DNA from: Otis tarda
Lineage: Eukaryota; Chordata; Aves; Otidiformes; Otididae
DNA: 64,000 nucleotides
Reading direction: 5' to 3'
NCBI GenBank assembly: GCA_026413225.1
Contig: CM048556.1
Span: forward strand, 22,793,115 to 22,857,114
Translations under genes and position numbers: made by a program
Part shown: positions 10,001 through 23,899 of the stretch, piece by piece
How positions within the stretch are numbered: position 1 is the first letter of the stretch
Layout of the letters: each line of letters begins with the position of its first letter
The notes under the pieces: model-generated
Databases searched by the model: none
What the model saw: only the letters and a program-made list of their open reading frames with translations
What the model was told of the DNA's origin: nothing

Positions 10001-13000
10001 CACGGCGGCCAGCTGGCATCCCTCCGGCAGCTCCTGGGAGCCACAACCAGGAGCGTCATTGCTGGGATCCCTGGAGAGGAGATGCCACCCCACCGCCCAC
10101 GCTGCCGGGCTGTGCCGTGGCAGCGCCAGCCTCCCCTCTCCTGTAATGAAGCTGGGTGAAGGGCTTGGCTCCGGACCCCAGCCTGGCGTGGCTCGAGCAG
10201 CCCCCCTGCCTTCTGTGGGGAGGGGACGGCCCCACAGCTGCAGCGAGAGCACCGGGCTCAGTTCCCCGGTCTGCCCGGGGGCTTCCCCGGGGCTGGAGGA
10301 GTCCCAGAGAGGATCAGGACAACGCGTGGGGCGGGCATCCTGCCCCCTGCCCTCACCGCCTGCCACGCCTGTGCTGCCAGCGAGCAGAAACCTGGGGCCA
10401 GCAGGAGCTTTTGCCAGCCCAGTCCCCCCAGCCCTTCGCCCGACTTCCACCAGCCGAGCCCCCTGTGCCGGGAGCCCCCGGGCTTTCCACGCAAGCCTGA
10501 AACGAGCCATCCCCACGCAGCGTAGGCACCCACCGCCTGTCCCAGGCTCAGCCGCACCCAGAAAAGAGGGATTGCGCATCCACAGGGCTGCCCGGCCACG
10601 CAGAGCCAGCGTGGGCTGCAGCAGGAAAGGCGCCGGTGCCGGCGGCGACCCTCCAACAGCTCTTGTCCCGAGGCGCCCGCCACCCGCTCAGGTGTGCGTT
10701 AGCCTCACTTCACGCTGCTACTGCCCGCGCCGCGCGCTGCAGCAGAAAATCCCTGTCAGCCTTTCTCTGCCACTTCAGGAAACGATCTGGCAGCTTCTGC
10801 TGTCTGCCAGCTCCGGCAAACAGCTGGGCGTGCGGCCCCGTGGCTCAGGCAGCGATTTGGGCACGTTTGGAAAGGCCGTGCACGCCCACGGCGCGGCGTG
10901 CGAGCAGATCTGCTGTGTCCGAGACGCTGCCTTGTGAGACAGCGGAGGGCGAGGGCGCAGCCGAAACGCGTCCTGCACGTGGATGAGCCGCCCGGGTGCG
11001 GGCGACGCTGGCGTGCCAGCAGCGCCGCACAGAGCACGAGCTGCCACGCGCCCAGAACCGCCTGCGCGTGGGTCACGTACGCGGTACGGGATGGATCTGC
11101 CGGCGCAGGCAGGTCTGGGGGATTTTAAGGGGCAGACGCAGCTCCTTCCACTGCCATGCGCGTCTCCCTACAGCCAGCCGTCACCTCTCACCCCAGGGCT
11201 GGGGGCAGAGCCTGCCAAGCAGCTCCCCGCACGAACACGCGCTATCACCCCCGTCCCATCAGCAGCACCCCGGCTGCTCAGAGACCCTCCCTCTGCGCCG
11301 GCTCGCCCGCGTGCCCACCCGTCACCAGGGCCTTCCGCCTCGTCCGGCCGCTGCCCAAACCTGCCCGCAGCCGGCGGGTTCCTCTCCTGGCGCGGGCTGC
11401 AAGGGGATGAGCTGGAGCATCTCAGCCTGCCGGCAGCCCTTCACCAAAGCCATCAGCTCCGGCGCCTGCTGGGAGCGGCCTGAGGAAACCCAAAGACGGC
11501 CCCACAGCCCCCTGAGGCTGGCCGCGGCCCGTGGCCGTCGGGGAGGCAGCCACCCAGGCCCCCGCCTTGGCCGGGCTCCCGGCGCAGGCAGGAAGGGAGC
11601 TGGTCCCACACAGGCAGCCCCTCGCAGGTGGCCGGCAGCCCACGCACCGCCTGACAGCCGGGACCACCCGGGAGCCTGCCGGCTGCCGGCCAGAGCCGCG
11701 GGGAGGGGAGCAGCCGGGGCTGGGGAGCCTCTCCGTGCAACGCGTGAGGGTGCGCCCACAAGCTGGGTCTGCAGAGAGATCTGCTCTCTCAGCTCGGCAG
11801 GATGCGGCCGCCCGAGAGCCCCCGGGACGGCGATGGGCAAACTGGGACGGCGACGGGTGCCCTGCTGCCCCCATCCTCCTGCCCTGCCATGGGGACGCTG
11901 AGGGAGCACCCAAGCTCACGCTGGGGCTGCGCTGCTCGGTACAGAACGCGGCCGCTGACGCGGGGTGCCAGGAAGGGAAGAAAATTGCCACCAGCAGCCA
12001 CTGCCTGGTTAGCTGGGGGAATGCGCTTGCTCCCCAGGCGGCTGCTTCCATCTGCCGTCATCAGATCAACTCCGGGGGCTAATGACCCGCTCCTGCTCTC
12101 CATACGGCCCGCTGGGCTCAGCCTGCCTGCCACTGGACAGCTGCCGGGGCTGTGCCAGCCATCGCACCATGCCAGGCCGGCATCGCCATGGGGCTCAGAG
12201 CCCAGCGGAAGGGGGTCCGTCACCCCGGCGTGCCGGCGGGTACTCACCCAGAGCCACGCACACGCCGCTGCCCAAAGCGCCGGCCTGCTCCCCTGCCAGC
12301 GGCATCCCGGCGCGGGCGGCTGTCCTCGCTGCCAGGCACGAGCGCAGGAGGAGGGTGGCAGAGCCCGCTGGCACGAGCGAGAAGAAGAGCCGATTCTCTC
12401 CACCACCACCCGTTCAGTGCCGCGCCAGCTCTCGCTCAATCCAGGCTTTGTGCTGCCAGCAAACGGCCCCCGTGCGCGCGCAGCGGCCAGCGTGCTGCCC
12501 AGCCCCTGCCAGCAGCTGTGCGGTGCTGGGCACGGCCAGCGGGCACGGTGCTGGGCACCAGGTACTCGGGGAGCACAGACCAATTTGGGGCTGGATACGA
12601 GTCCCCAAGGGACCGATGGGCTGCCAAGCAGCAGGAGAGGTCCCTGGCGTGTCCCCGTGTCCCCCCATGGCATCAGGAGTGGGTGCCCAGCGCGCACAGG
12701 GCTGGCCTGTGAGAGCCCCAGAAGGCATTTGGGCTGCGCTGAGCGGGGCCAGGCACAGCCGCAGCCCCCCACGGTGGCAGCCAGGCCACAGGACGTGCCT
12801 CGGGGCGACGCACGGGGCACCGGGCGGCACAGGAGGTCACCTGCGTTCCAAAACACAGCCCCTCCAGCTATCGGCGCTTGACAAAGCAACCGGCCGAAGG
12901 AGAGAGCGGGAGGCCCCTCTGCGAGTCGGAACGCTCCCTTGGGCACCATCGGAAACCCAGCCCGCAAAACGACCCCCCCGCCGCTCCTCGCTGCCCGGAG

Positions 13001-16000
13001 AACCCGCACGCGCGCCCAGGGAGCGGTCCCGCCCGCGGGCTCACACCTCACCCCCTCTGAGCATCGGGGAGATGTCCACAGCTGGAGAACCGGCTGCCAG
13101 AGCGAGCTCCAACCCCTGCTCCCACGTGGAGCTGGACGCGTCCTTCACACCGCTTTGAGATGACGCAAGCCTCCTTGGAGACACACAGCTGAAGCTGCTC
13201 CACGTTCCTGCGCGCCGTAACCGCTGCCATGTTCACACCGACGTGATGCTGGAAGCGCTTCCTCAGAGGAACCCCGCTGCTGCTGGTACTCTTCCCCGGC
13301 AGCGACCTCAGTGGCGCAGGGAGCTGCCGAAAGGCAGGGACGGTGTCCCCTCCCAACCACCCGGCTGCCTGCGGCACGCGTTTTCAGAGAGTGGCTATTG
13401 GCCACCGCTGAGGACGGATACTGGCCAAAGCGGGTCAGGGTGGGAGCCGTGCGTTACTGGTTTATCCCCCGTTCCACCCAGCCGCTCCCGCAGACGGTTC
13501 CTGTTAGCAGGGAGGGTGCGGCCCCCGCTCCCCCTCCCCTGGCAGCCGAACCCGTCCATCCCAGCCTTGGTCGGCTTCCCGCCTCCCGCCCGCGCCGAGG
13601 CGGCCTTTGGCGGAGCTGCGCTTTCCTGTCCGATGCTGAAATCACCGCTGGTTTAGAAAAAGCAGGCGGACAAAATGTCTCGGAGCTCTGGGAGGTTTCT
13701 GGGAGCTGCTCCCGGCAGAGGAGGCTGCGGCGGGCTGTGGCCAGGCTGAGCAGGGCTGGGGTCCCCGGGCAGGGACGTCCGCTGCAGCCTCCGACCTGGC
13801 AGCGGCTCTGCTGGGGCCGACGGGCAGCCCGGCCACTCCAGCCCAGCGTGACACTCCAGCACCCCTTCTTTCTGCTTATTTAAACCGGTGACAAGATCTG
13901 GGGGAAAACACCTGAGCCAGCCCTCGCCCACCCAGCGAGGAGAGAGCGGGGCAGAGGGCGCGGGGGCAGCAGCCCCCGGGGCGGCTGGCGGCTGCCAATC
14001 TCGACAGCGTGTTTCAAGAGGAAGGCTGGGAGCTCAGGGGACGGCGAACGCTGCGCGTTTCGGCAAGAGCAGTAAACAGCTCGTCCTGCCAGCACGGCCC
14101 AGCGCTTCTTCCAGAGAACCGTCCCCACGGCTCTTCAGGGACGGCGGTTTAAACAGCGCTCGGCGCCAGGCCCCCAGCCTCTGCTTTGCTGAGATTTATT
14201 TCTAGAGCTCCAGGTCCCCAGGGGAGCGGGCTGAGCCAGCAGCGCTGGCTCGCGCATCACCCAGCCGTGAGAGGGAGACAAGGCAGCTCCCGCCGGCTCA
14301 CAGCCCTCGGGCAGACGCACGGACACGTCCTGCCGCGCAGTGGCGACCAGAGCTCCCAACCGCGGGGCTTCCCCTGCCAGCCAGGGGACGCACGGCTTTC
14401 AGACCCCTTTCACCCGCCTGGGAGGAGCCGGTGCTGGGCACAGGCTCCTGACCCAACTGAGGATGCCCAAACCCAGCAGCGGAAGTGGCGCGAGGACAGT
14501 CCTTGGGAAGGGCACACCACGTCGTGCCGACCTGAGCTGGCCGGCAAGCTTGGTGGCCCAGGGCTGCACAGCCGCCCCCACGCCAGGCAGCGCGGCTGCG
14601 GTTCCCTAGGTGGGGTTTGGCAACGCCCGGCATGCTCCCACTCCCCACAAAAGCCCCGAGAAGTCTCTGATCCCCACCATACGGCGTCAGCGAGGAGCCG
14701 GAGGACGGGATTAACCCGGCCCAGCGGAGATGGCAGCGAGCAGGTGCTGCAGCCGGTGCCGCACGGGGCCGGGCTTGGCTCCGGCTCTGCCTGGGAGGGA
14801 CGGCAGCCGCTCGCCCGACCGGCTGCGACGCATCGCCCAGGGCCCCTCGGCTGCGCGGAGGCTATGCCGGGGCGCGTTTGGTCCTGGGTGACTTTCCCCC
14901 GCATCTCCCAGGCACAAGATGTTGGGGTTTTATGCCAGTTTAAGAGGAGAAAAGTTATTTTTGCCATTGGATCCTCTTCAAAAAATGGCAACGAGGAGAA
15001 AAAACCCACCCAAACCCTGAGTGGGGCGTTGTTAAGCATTTGCAGCTCGGGGGACCCTGCATGGTGCCGCAGCTCGATGCAAAGCGCTCTCGCGCAGCCT
15101 TGGGCCGTCTCCGCTCTCCCCGCAGCGCCGGGGGCTTGCAAGGAGCTCCTGTCCTCCAGAGACACGAACCGTTCCCCCGCGACAGGCTGACGCTGGAGCT
15201 CTTAGAAAAACAAACAGCAATCCAAACAGCGACTGGAATTTTGTTCTTCCCCTAAGTAAAGGGCTCGGTAAAGCCGGAGGCTCGCATCCCGCCGGCTGCA
15301 GGACCAGCAGTGGTGGATGGATGAGGAGCAGGCGGGGGGGGGTGTGTGTGTGCTTCCCTTGGGGTGTGGGGGGAAATGCAAACCCCCCCAAGTCTCTGCG
15401 CTGCTGGGGCAGGGGTGAAGGGGAGGTGTGGGGGACATGGCTCTGCTCACTTCACATCACTCCAGCTACTCCCACAAAAGAAAATGAAAGCATTTTTACC
15501 ACCACGCACCTCCCAACCCCAGCTAGCCAGCCGGCCCGGGCAGCCATCCCTGCACAGTCACGGGGCTCCACCGAGGAGCTGCTGCGCGGGAGGGCTCTCC
15601 ACCTGCTGCCTTACGTGCACCGCTTGCAGCTACGCAGGATGCCGCTCCACGAGAAACTCCAGACGCACGGCACTGACGCTGGAAGCACAACCCGCGGGCT
15701 ACAAACCCAACCTGCCTGCAGCAGCGGCTGCCTCCCCACCCGCCCCGCGCTGCAGCCGTCCCACCCACTGCCACGGCAGCACGCAAGGCTCCCGTGGCCA
15801 CGGAGAGCGTTCCCAAACTGCCAGCGAGACGCGGGTGGCGAGGGACCATCTGGTCACCCCCACGGCCAGCTCCTCCTCCAGGAGACACTGTTCCAGCACA
15901 CAGGGTGATGACGCTACAGGGTTTGGCGCTGCACTGGAGCTGCGTACAGGTCGGCGCAGGTGGCTGTGGTACCTCCCTGTCCCCCCATTTCTCTACCAGC

Positions 16001-16560
16001 CGACGCACGGGACAGCAGGAGCTGCTTCTTACCCCCATTACAGATTTACTCCATCAGCATTTGTGAGAGCAGTGCAGCTCCTGGGCTGAGGCTGAGAGCT
16101 CCGCTTGCGCCAAGCATCCGAGGAGCGGGCGGCGAGGGTCTGGCAGTCATTTCCCACAGCTCCAAACAGATGGAATGGCAAAAGAGCGCTTGCAAGGGGG
16201 TTTGCAGAAAGCACGAGAGGCACGCGTTTTGCCGAGGGCCTGAGAAACACGCTGCGCTTCTGGGGAAAACGTGCTCGAACAACGCTCCCCCTCCCCGCCC
16301 TGCAAGCCTTTTAAAACAAACTTTTATAAACAATTCCAAAACAAGCTTATTTTAAGCTCCTCCGAACAGGCTGCCCGCTTCTGACCCGGCACGGAAGCCT
16401 GTGCCAAACCAAAAGGCTTGAAATGGGAAATGAAAGCAGCCCGGGCAGAAACAAACCCCGCTGGCTGCCAGGAGGGACGGACAGGGCGCCGGCCTACAAC
16501 TTGTCATCGGCCACGCAAAACCGGCCGGGAGCACAGCGAGGCGACGGCCGCCCCGGGGAG
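7091..16560. other. NHSL2: NHSL2 intron 1, upstream part (non-coding)
   Basis: This is GC-rich sequence between the two NHSL2 first exons. Open frames are numerous but overlap on both strands, lack flanking splice signals I would trust, and match nothing I know. Non-coding features seen are an RFX-like X-box (7,654-7,667), a CTCF-like core (8,781-8,792, minus strand, reading ACACGAGGTGGC), a short GT run at 15,342-15,351, and AT-richer patches at about 14,930-15,040 and 16,310-16,360 that may be conserved elements. No transposon is evident. Confidence 0.6.
7654..7667 (+). promoter_or_regulatory. RFX X-box-like motif
   Basis: GTTGTTATGGAAAC matches the RFX X-box form GTTRCCATGGYAAC closely. 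Two Cs of the left half are replaced by T, and the right half GGAAAC is a common variant. It is weaker than the perfect palindrome at 19,961. Confidence 0.25.
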
Positions 16561-16784
16561 AAGCGTGCACGGCCGGGACAGCGGCGCGGAGGCGAGGAGC
16601 AGCGCTCGACGCCCCGTGTCCCCGCTTTCCCGGTAACCGGGGCCGCAGCGTGAAACGCGCGCTTGGCCGCCAGCCTGGAAAGGGGGAAAGTGCCCACGGC
16701 GTGCGGGAACGGCCTGCGGCCGGGCTGTCCCCGCATCACCCCGCACGCCGGGGCCGAAAGGGGCCCTCGACGGCAGCGCGGTCA

Positions 16785-17765
<981 letters not shown>

Positions 17766-18360
17766 CCCGCTGCCCCCGGCCAGCCCCGCGGCTGCGAGGG
17801 CTCCGTGCCGGCCGTTGGGAGGAGAAGGAGGAGGAGGAAGAGGAGGGAGGGGCGGCCCCGTCGGGGATGCTCGGGCCGGCGGCGGGGCCCGGGGCCGCAT
17901 CCCGGCAGCCGGGCGGGGACAGACCGGTCCCGGCGGGACCCCCGGCGCTGCTGGGGCTGGGGGCACGGCCACCCCCGGTGCCCACCCGCGAGGGCGGACG
18001 CTCCCCGCCGAGCGCGTTCTCGGTGCGTGTTCTGGCGTCCCGCTCCCGTGGGCGATCTCGGCCCCCAGCAGCCGCTGTCCTGCGCCCGCCCCCCTCTCCC
18101 CAGCGCGACCAGAACAAATATTTGTGCTGGCCCAGCAGCGAATCCTGCCCCGCGCCCCGCCGTCCCGCGGGGTGTCCGCCTGCCGCTCCCCTCCGCGTCG
18201 GGCCGGGCCGCGGCGTGCGGCTGCCTTCTCCCGGGGGCGGTGGGCGCCCGGAACGAGACTTCGCTGCGGGCTCCGAATCCTGGGGTCCCCGCGCAGTTCA
18301 GATGAGCTGGGCACCCCGGGGGGCGCAGGCCCGAGGAGCCGTTGCCCGTCCCCGGCCCGC

Positions 18361-18860
18361 GTCACGCGTTCTTGTTGGGTCTGTTCTTCGCGCCAGTGTT
18401 TTTCCCTCTTGGGTAAGAAGCAGCGTGCGTTGGCAGTGTTTTCCTGGCGCTGCTCGGGTGTCCCTCGGACGGGACGCAGGCCTGAAGCGCTGTGCCGGGG
18501 CAGGAGGGACCCTTCTCCGGCTCCGAAGAGCCTCGCAGGGGCCAGGTTTGACTGACAGTGCGTTTGCTCGCTCCTCGCCCGCACCTGCCCCTGCGCTGGC
18601 AGCGTGCAGCAGCAAGAGCTGAGGGAAGAGCGGCCGCGGTGGTGCACCCCCAGACCCAGCTAGCCGGCACCCTGTCCCCAGCAGCCCCAGTTGCCCGGGG
18701 CAGAGTGGGAATGGAATTTCCCGAGCTGGATGCTGTTTCTCCCTGCGCAGTGAACCTTGCTGGGCTCCTGAGCTGTTCGTGCTCCGCCCGGGCTCGTGTA
18801 AATGTTTGTGCACCCAAACCCAGCTCCACAGGGCTGCTACCACCACGTGAAGAACACACC
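18361..18860. other. Intergenic flank upstream of NHSL2 promoter
   Basis: GC content falls off the CpG island here. No coding exon is seen. A plus-strand sequence CTTGGGTAAGAAG near 18,408 resembles a splice donor, so a divergent non-coding transcript from the island is possible, but nothing else supports it. Confidence 0.4.
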
Positions 18861-18996
18861 GTTCCCTTCCCCTTCCCCATCCCATCCCCTCCCCTCCCGT
18901 CCCATCCCCTCCCGTCCCATCCCATCCCATCCCATCCCATCCCATCCCATCCCATCCCATCCCATCCCATCCCCTCCCCTCCCCTCCCCTCCCGTC
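18861..18996. repeat. Pyrimidine tract with pure (CCCAT)11 core
   Basis: This is a C/T-only tract interrupted by A or G once per pentamer. CCCCT and CCCGT variants flank eleven uninterrupted CCCAT units at 18,916-18,970. The minus strand reads (ATGGG)n with regular G-triplets, so it can form G-quadruplexes. The pure core implies recent expansion and likely length polymorphism. It lies about 1.7 kb upstream of the NHSL2 start codon. Confidence 0.95.
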
Positions 18997-21900
18997 CTTG
19001 TGATCTCAGTCACAGGTTCAAGCCCATTTACCCCGGAGATTCCCGTCTCCCATGTCGGGGAGCGGCCAGCTTTTGCATACAGCCCGTGAAACCACGCAGT
19101 AGCTTTGTTGAGACGCCTCCCCTGCCAGCACCCTGCAGGTCTCTGCGTGTTGCAGGTGGGGAAACTGAGGCACGGGGTCGCATCGCGCTGGGCGGCACAG
19201 AGGGTGAAGTCAGCCCGGTTCTCTTGGCCTGGTCAGTCCCTGGTCGTGAGTCATCGTCCCGGTAAGGAGAGCATCTGGAGCCCATCAGGTCACCGGTGTA
19301 GCGGGGAGGAACTGGCTGTGCCGAGTGTGGGGCGCTCACTCCGCTCTGCTCCGCTTGCCTCCCATCCCCAGCCCACCCGCCCTTCCCGGCACCGACCTCT
19401 TCTGCTGCCAAATGAGGAAGAACACAGACGGACAACGTGCCTGTTTGTGGCTTTTCCAGCAGAAACCTGCTTAAGTCAAGACTCCCGTACAGAGCAAAAC
19501 CCAAGAGCCAGGTCTAAACTGTCCTTCCCAAGAGCTGCGATGCGCACCCAGACGCCATCCTGCCGGCGGTCAGGGGTGGAAGCAGGAACCCGACCGAAAC
19601 ACGAATTTATCCAATTTTCTTCCGGTTTCGAGGCGGTTTCCCCCTGCTCTGCCTCGTGATGCAGGTTCGATCAGCGCAGCAGCGTCAAGCTGTGCAGTGT
19701 TTTCTCCGGCTCGTTCCCAGGGCTCGAGGCTGGCTTAGCGGGCAGCAGGATTTTAAGCCCGGTAAGTGGTGAGGGCTTTTCCTTTTGCGCTCTGTGTGCT
19801 TTTGATCCCAGTTTCAAGCCTTTCTCTGCAACTGGAGGGGACTGAGCACCTCGCCGTTGAGTGCAAGGGGAGATCCTTGGGTAACCACCCACCTCTGGGA
19901 GCTGGGGGATTCATAAAACCATCACACAGTGCGAGAGCCTTAATAAAATCACAAAATCTGGTTGCCTGGCAACTTAAACTGGCTTTTTTTTCTACATGGA
20001 GTACGTCTGCCTTAAAACTTCTGTCAAGTACTTAGCGTGAGAAAACAAAACCGACCCTTTGAATGTGAAGGGAGCTGCGCGATGAAGTCACCACATGATG
20101 ACGATGACGAGGAGCGGGGCTGGCCGGGGCGGGAGGGCTGGAATTGAGCTGCCACAGCCCTGCAATAGCTCCGGAGCTGCCGGCCAAGGCTGGGGGAGAA
20201 ATCCCGTGGGGAAGCAGCACGGCCCTGCGCCGGGTTATTTCCTCTCAGGTGCAGGGTCGCCATTCTGTGCCGGGGCTGGACCTCCCGGCGTGGGCAGAGG
20301 CGGGAGCCAGGGATGCGACTCGCTGCCACGGACGCGCAAAACCCTGGCGCAGGGAGCGATGGGCTGGGGATCCCGTGGGAAACGGCTCACTTGGCCACCG
20401 GCCCGGTGAGGAGCTCAGCCAGTTCTGCAAACACTGATTGCAACCAGATGCTGCAGGGGAGGCTTTTCCTGCTCCGTCTCCGCTCTGCCCCACGGTGGAG
20501 CGTCTCCTCGGAGGAAGGGGACACAGCCGGCCCTGCGGGTGATGCCTCGGGTGGGCTTTTTTGGGTGCCAGGGCTTTGGATGGGTCTTGCTTGCTGGTGA
20601 GGGGCAGGGGGTGGGGATGCTAGGATCCTGGAGGGGGGTAGCAGGGAACCTGCCCTTTCTCCTTCTCCCCTGCTCATCCCGGGGCCTCCCGCTGCAGAAA
20701 GCACCAGGCAGGTGCTTTGGATCTGTGGAACGCTCGCCAAAGCGCGCCGGCTCGGACAGCCGCTGGCTTCTGCTCCCCACGGGCAGCATCTGACGGGAGC
20801 AGGATGTGATGGGTGCAGGCTGTGGGCCAGAGCCGCTCCGCTCCCAGGACCCTGCCCGGGTCCCTGCCGTGCTGCCCAGAGCCCGGGACCCTCCTGTGCC
20901 CAGCGAGCAGCCAGCAGCAGGCCAGCAGCAGCCACTGGAGGATGCTCTCTACTGAGGTTTGCGCCCAGGATGCTCCCAAGCAGCCCCAGGTGCAGCAGCT
21001 GGTGGGAAAAATAGTGGAGGTTGGAGCGGTTTTCCTGGGATCTGCAGGTGAAGCCTCTTCCCCAGTGAGGAAGCAGCACTGGACCCCCGGGAACACGTAT
21101 GCCCGTGCCCCTCACTGTGGCCTTGAGGCATGCTCCCCTGGAGCCTGCGGGGCTGCGGTGCTCAAGCCATCTCTTATGGTCTCTCTGGAAAGTCCCTTCC
21201 CTGCTCCTGCTCTGAAACCCAGCAGTTTCTGCAGCCTCCGTGCTCGCCCCGCGCCTCCTCCCGGGGCTCTCCAACCAGCCCGTGCGATTTTAGGGAGCAG
21301 CTCCCAGCACGGGCGCAGGGGCCGCGGGTCTGGTCGGACAGAGTCCCGCAGCCCCGGACAGGGAACAGCACCCCGGGTCAGACTGTTCTTCCATGCAATC
21401 CCCTTCATTTGCTGAGTTACATGCAAGGTCTCCAGAATTTCATCCGGGTAGCGTGGAATGTCCCCACGCAGGCACACGGACCGCAGCTGCCGCCCCCTCC
21501 CTGTCCCCATCCGCCCTCTGAGAATCGGTTGGCAGAGCAGACCCTCCGAGAGCCTCCTGCAACCAGATCCTCTCACTCGTGCCACTCACTACCGAAGCCG
21601 GCACAGCATCCCCTGCTCTTCGCTCACGCGTGGTCCCGTCTGTGGTAGCTCTTTCTCCTGGAACCAGCTCACCTCCACCCCGGAACGGGCTGCCGCACGC
21701 CTTGGAGCCGGGTCGTGCGCTCCCTGAAACCTGTGTGCTCGTTGAAGGGGACATTCAGCTACAAACTCACCACCGGCTCCCTGGCCGAGGTTTCCCTGAG
21801 GTGCTTTGGGGGTTTTCTGGGTTCAGTTAACTTCCCCCTGTGTCACCGCCGAGCTGGGCTCCGCTTTCCAGCTCTGTCTCCTTTCCAGATCGCTGCAGAA

Positions 21901-22369
21901 AACATTAACACACACAGCAACGAGACCCGTAGTGGTAACCTTCGCCAAAAATTAAAGATTACGTCCCCTTAGTGTTCTGTCTGAGCTGGTTTTTCCCCAG
22001 AGCGGTGTTCTCCTCCTGGGCCCTCACCGCACCTCGCTCGACCCCGGCTTGCCCAGGGAGCCGTACCTCCCGTTGGGAGCAGCAGCAGCATCGGGGTGTT
22101 TTGGAGAGACGGGGACGTATTCTGTCACGGAATCCATGTCATCCCGTCTGTGCTCTGTCAGGCTATTTTTACTCACAATGTGAGAACATTTTCCAGGAAC
22201 AGACACAAAGCTTACTGACCTGCAACTCCTCCAGCCCCTCGCAACGCCTTCGGCCCAGGCGCGCGGCTTGCTGCCGGTGGAGCGGGATGCGTCCGAGGGT
22301 TGCGTGGTTTTGAGAATTGTCCTGTGCAATGCCCGGCTGTCCTGGGCCGTGTCCCACCATTCGGGCGGT
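18997..22369. other. Intergenic, no gene seen
   Basis: Moderately GC-rich sequence lies between the CCCAT tract and the first AT-rich island. No supportable exon is present. The notable site is the perfect X-box at 19,961-19,973 inside an AT-rich patch (about 19,905-20,060). Confidence 0.5.
19961..19973. promoter_or_regulatory. Perfect palindromic RFX X-box
   Basis: GTTGCCTGGCAAC is an exact inverted repeat of GTTGCC with a one-base centre. It is a full match to the X-box bound by RFX factors, which act on ciliary and other targets. It sits in an AT-rich patch about 2.8 kb upstream of the NHSL2 start codon. Confidence 0.5.
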
Positions 22370-22570
22370 CTCTCTCAGTATCAAAATGTTAATTAAAAAC
22401 TTTGCGGAGCTCCACTGCGTTTCCTCCCCGGTATTTTGCAGCACGTTGCTGTTTAATCTCTGGGGACGCGGAGCTCACCGTTTGATGTGCTGGCAATGAT
22501 GAGTGAGTGCTTAAATAAACCCGTGCAAAATAATAATTATCTGACAAAACCCACAGGCAAAATTCAATCT
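22370..22570. promoter_or_regulatory. AT-rich island, candidate conserved element
   Basis: This is an abrupt drop in GC with TTAATTAAAAAC, ATAATAATTAT and TTAAATAAAC motifs, flanked by GC-rich sequence. The composition is typical of conserved non-coding elements with homeodomain sites. No coding potential is seen. Conservation is not tested. Confidence 0.3.
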
Positions 22571-23899
22571 ACAGGGCAAAGGAACACGGCTCTCCTAATA
22601 GGATCACCATAGGTGTTTGTGTCCATCCGGAAACGGCACCGGCGCTGTGTGAATACCTGTGGTTTCTGAATGGCTCCGACGCAGGGGTCACCCGGGCAGA
22701 GCCGTTGTGGCTGTGTCGTGCCGCGTCCTCAGAATTGCTTATTCTTTCGCTGAAACAGAGGGCTGCAGGCACGCTGGCAGCACACGGCACTCTCCACAGC
22801 GGCATCTCCGTTTGATCTCTATTTCATCCTTAAGGTAATTTACTCTCGCAAATGAAGCGAGGTATTTTTCCTGAGCCAAGAGATTTTGTAAGACTTCTAC
22901 AGGTTTAAAAGCCAGGGGCTAACGTAGCCCTGTGCTGGCTCGGCAGCGGTGTGGGAGGACGTGCACCCAGGGGTGCCAGGAGAACCGGAGCGGTCCGTAC
23001 CCGTGGCTGGGGAGAGCACAGCGGTGTCCCGCCGCATCGCTTGGCACCTGGCAGTGATGTGCCTGCTGAGCCCAGTGCAGCACTCGCTGCCCGAGAACCG
23101 GAGCAGGGGCCGGCGCAGGGGCAGTTAGAAAAATAATTTGATTCCCAGATGGAAGCTGGACACCTCCAGAATCAGCCTGAGCGCGTGGGGATTGCCGGGG
23201 ACCCGGGGCAGAGGGTTCTCCGGAACACTGGCTGAGACAGCGAGACAAGAGAAAACCCTTGGAAATGGAGCAGAAAGGAACCAGCGGCCAAAGCAAACGG
23301 CTGGCGCGCGGGGGACCTGGCTGCAAGCTGGGAAGCGCCAGACCTGGAGCCCGCTCTCTCTCGGGACCACTAGCGGTGGTGGTCCCGCTGCATCCCCCCG
23401 GAGCGGTGCACAGGCGGGAAGCTGAGGCACGCGGGGTGCCGAGGCTCTTTTTGACAGAGGCTCCCGGTGCCCCAGCAGGAAGCCAGCAGCACGGGTCGGG
23501 CCCGGCAGCTGCGCTGTCGTGGTGCAGCACGCGGCGTGCACGACTTACGTGGTGCCAGCAGCCGCCGGGGAGCAGGGGAAGGGGTGTGCTGGCAGTTCAA
23601 CCGATGCCTTGCTTGGGAAGATGGGTGTTTCAAAAACTGTCTGTTGCTCAAGGTTGCTGGTTATTCCGTACTACTCGGTGGGTTTGAAAATGAGATTTTT
23701 TTAGGGGTACACCTCACTGGCTGGAACAGCCGACTCAGCCGTTCGCCAATACACGCTGCAGTTCCCTGTTCCCCGCAGAGGGGCAGAGAGAGCGAGGGAT
23801 TCAGAGGGGGCTGCGTGTTCCATCCAACGCTGCCGGGCTGCGGGCAGCGTTCCTTCAGCTCCCGGGCCAGCGAGGGTCCCGCCTGGCAGAGCTCGAGCC
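22571..23899. other. Intergenic, no gene seen
   Basis: Mixed-composition sequence without supportable exons, repeats or RNA genes. Confidence 0.5.
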
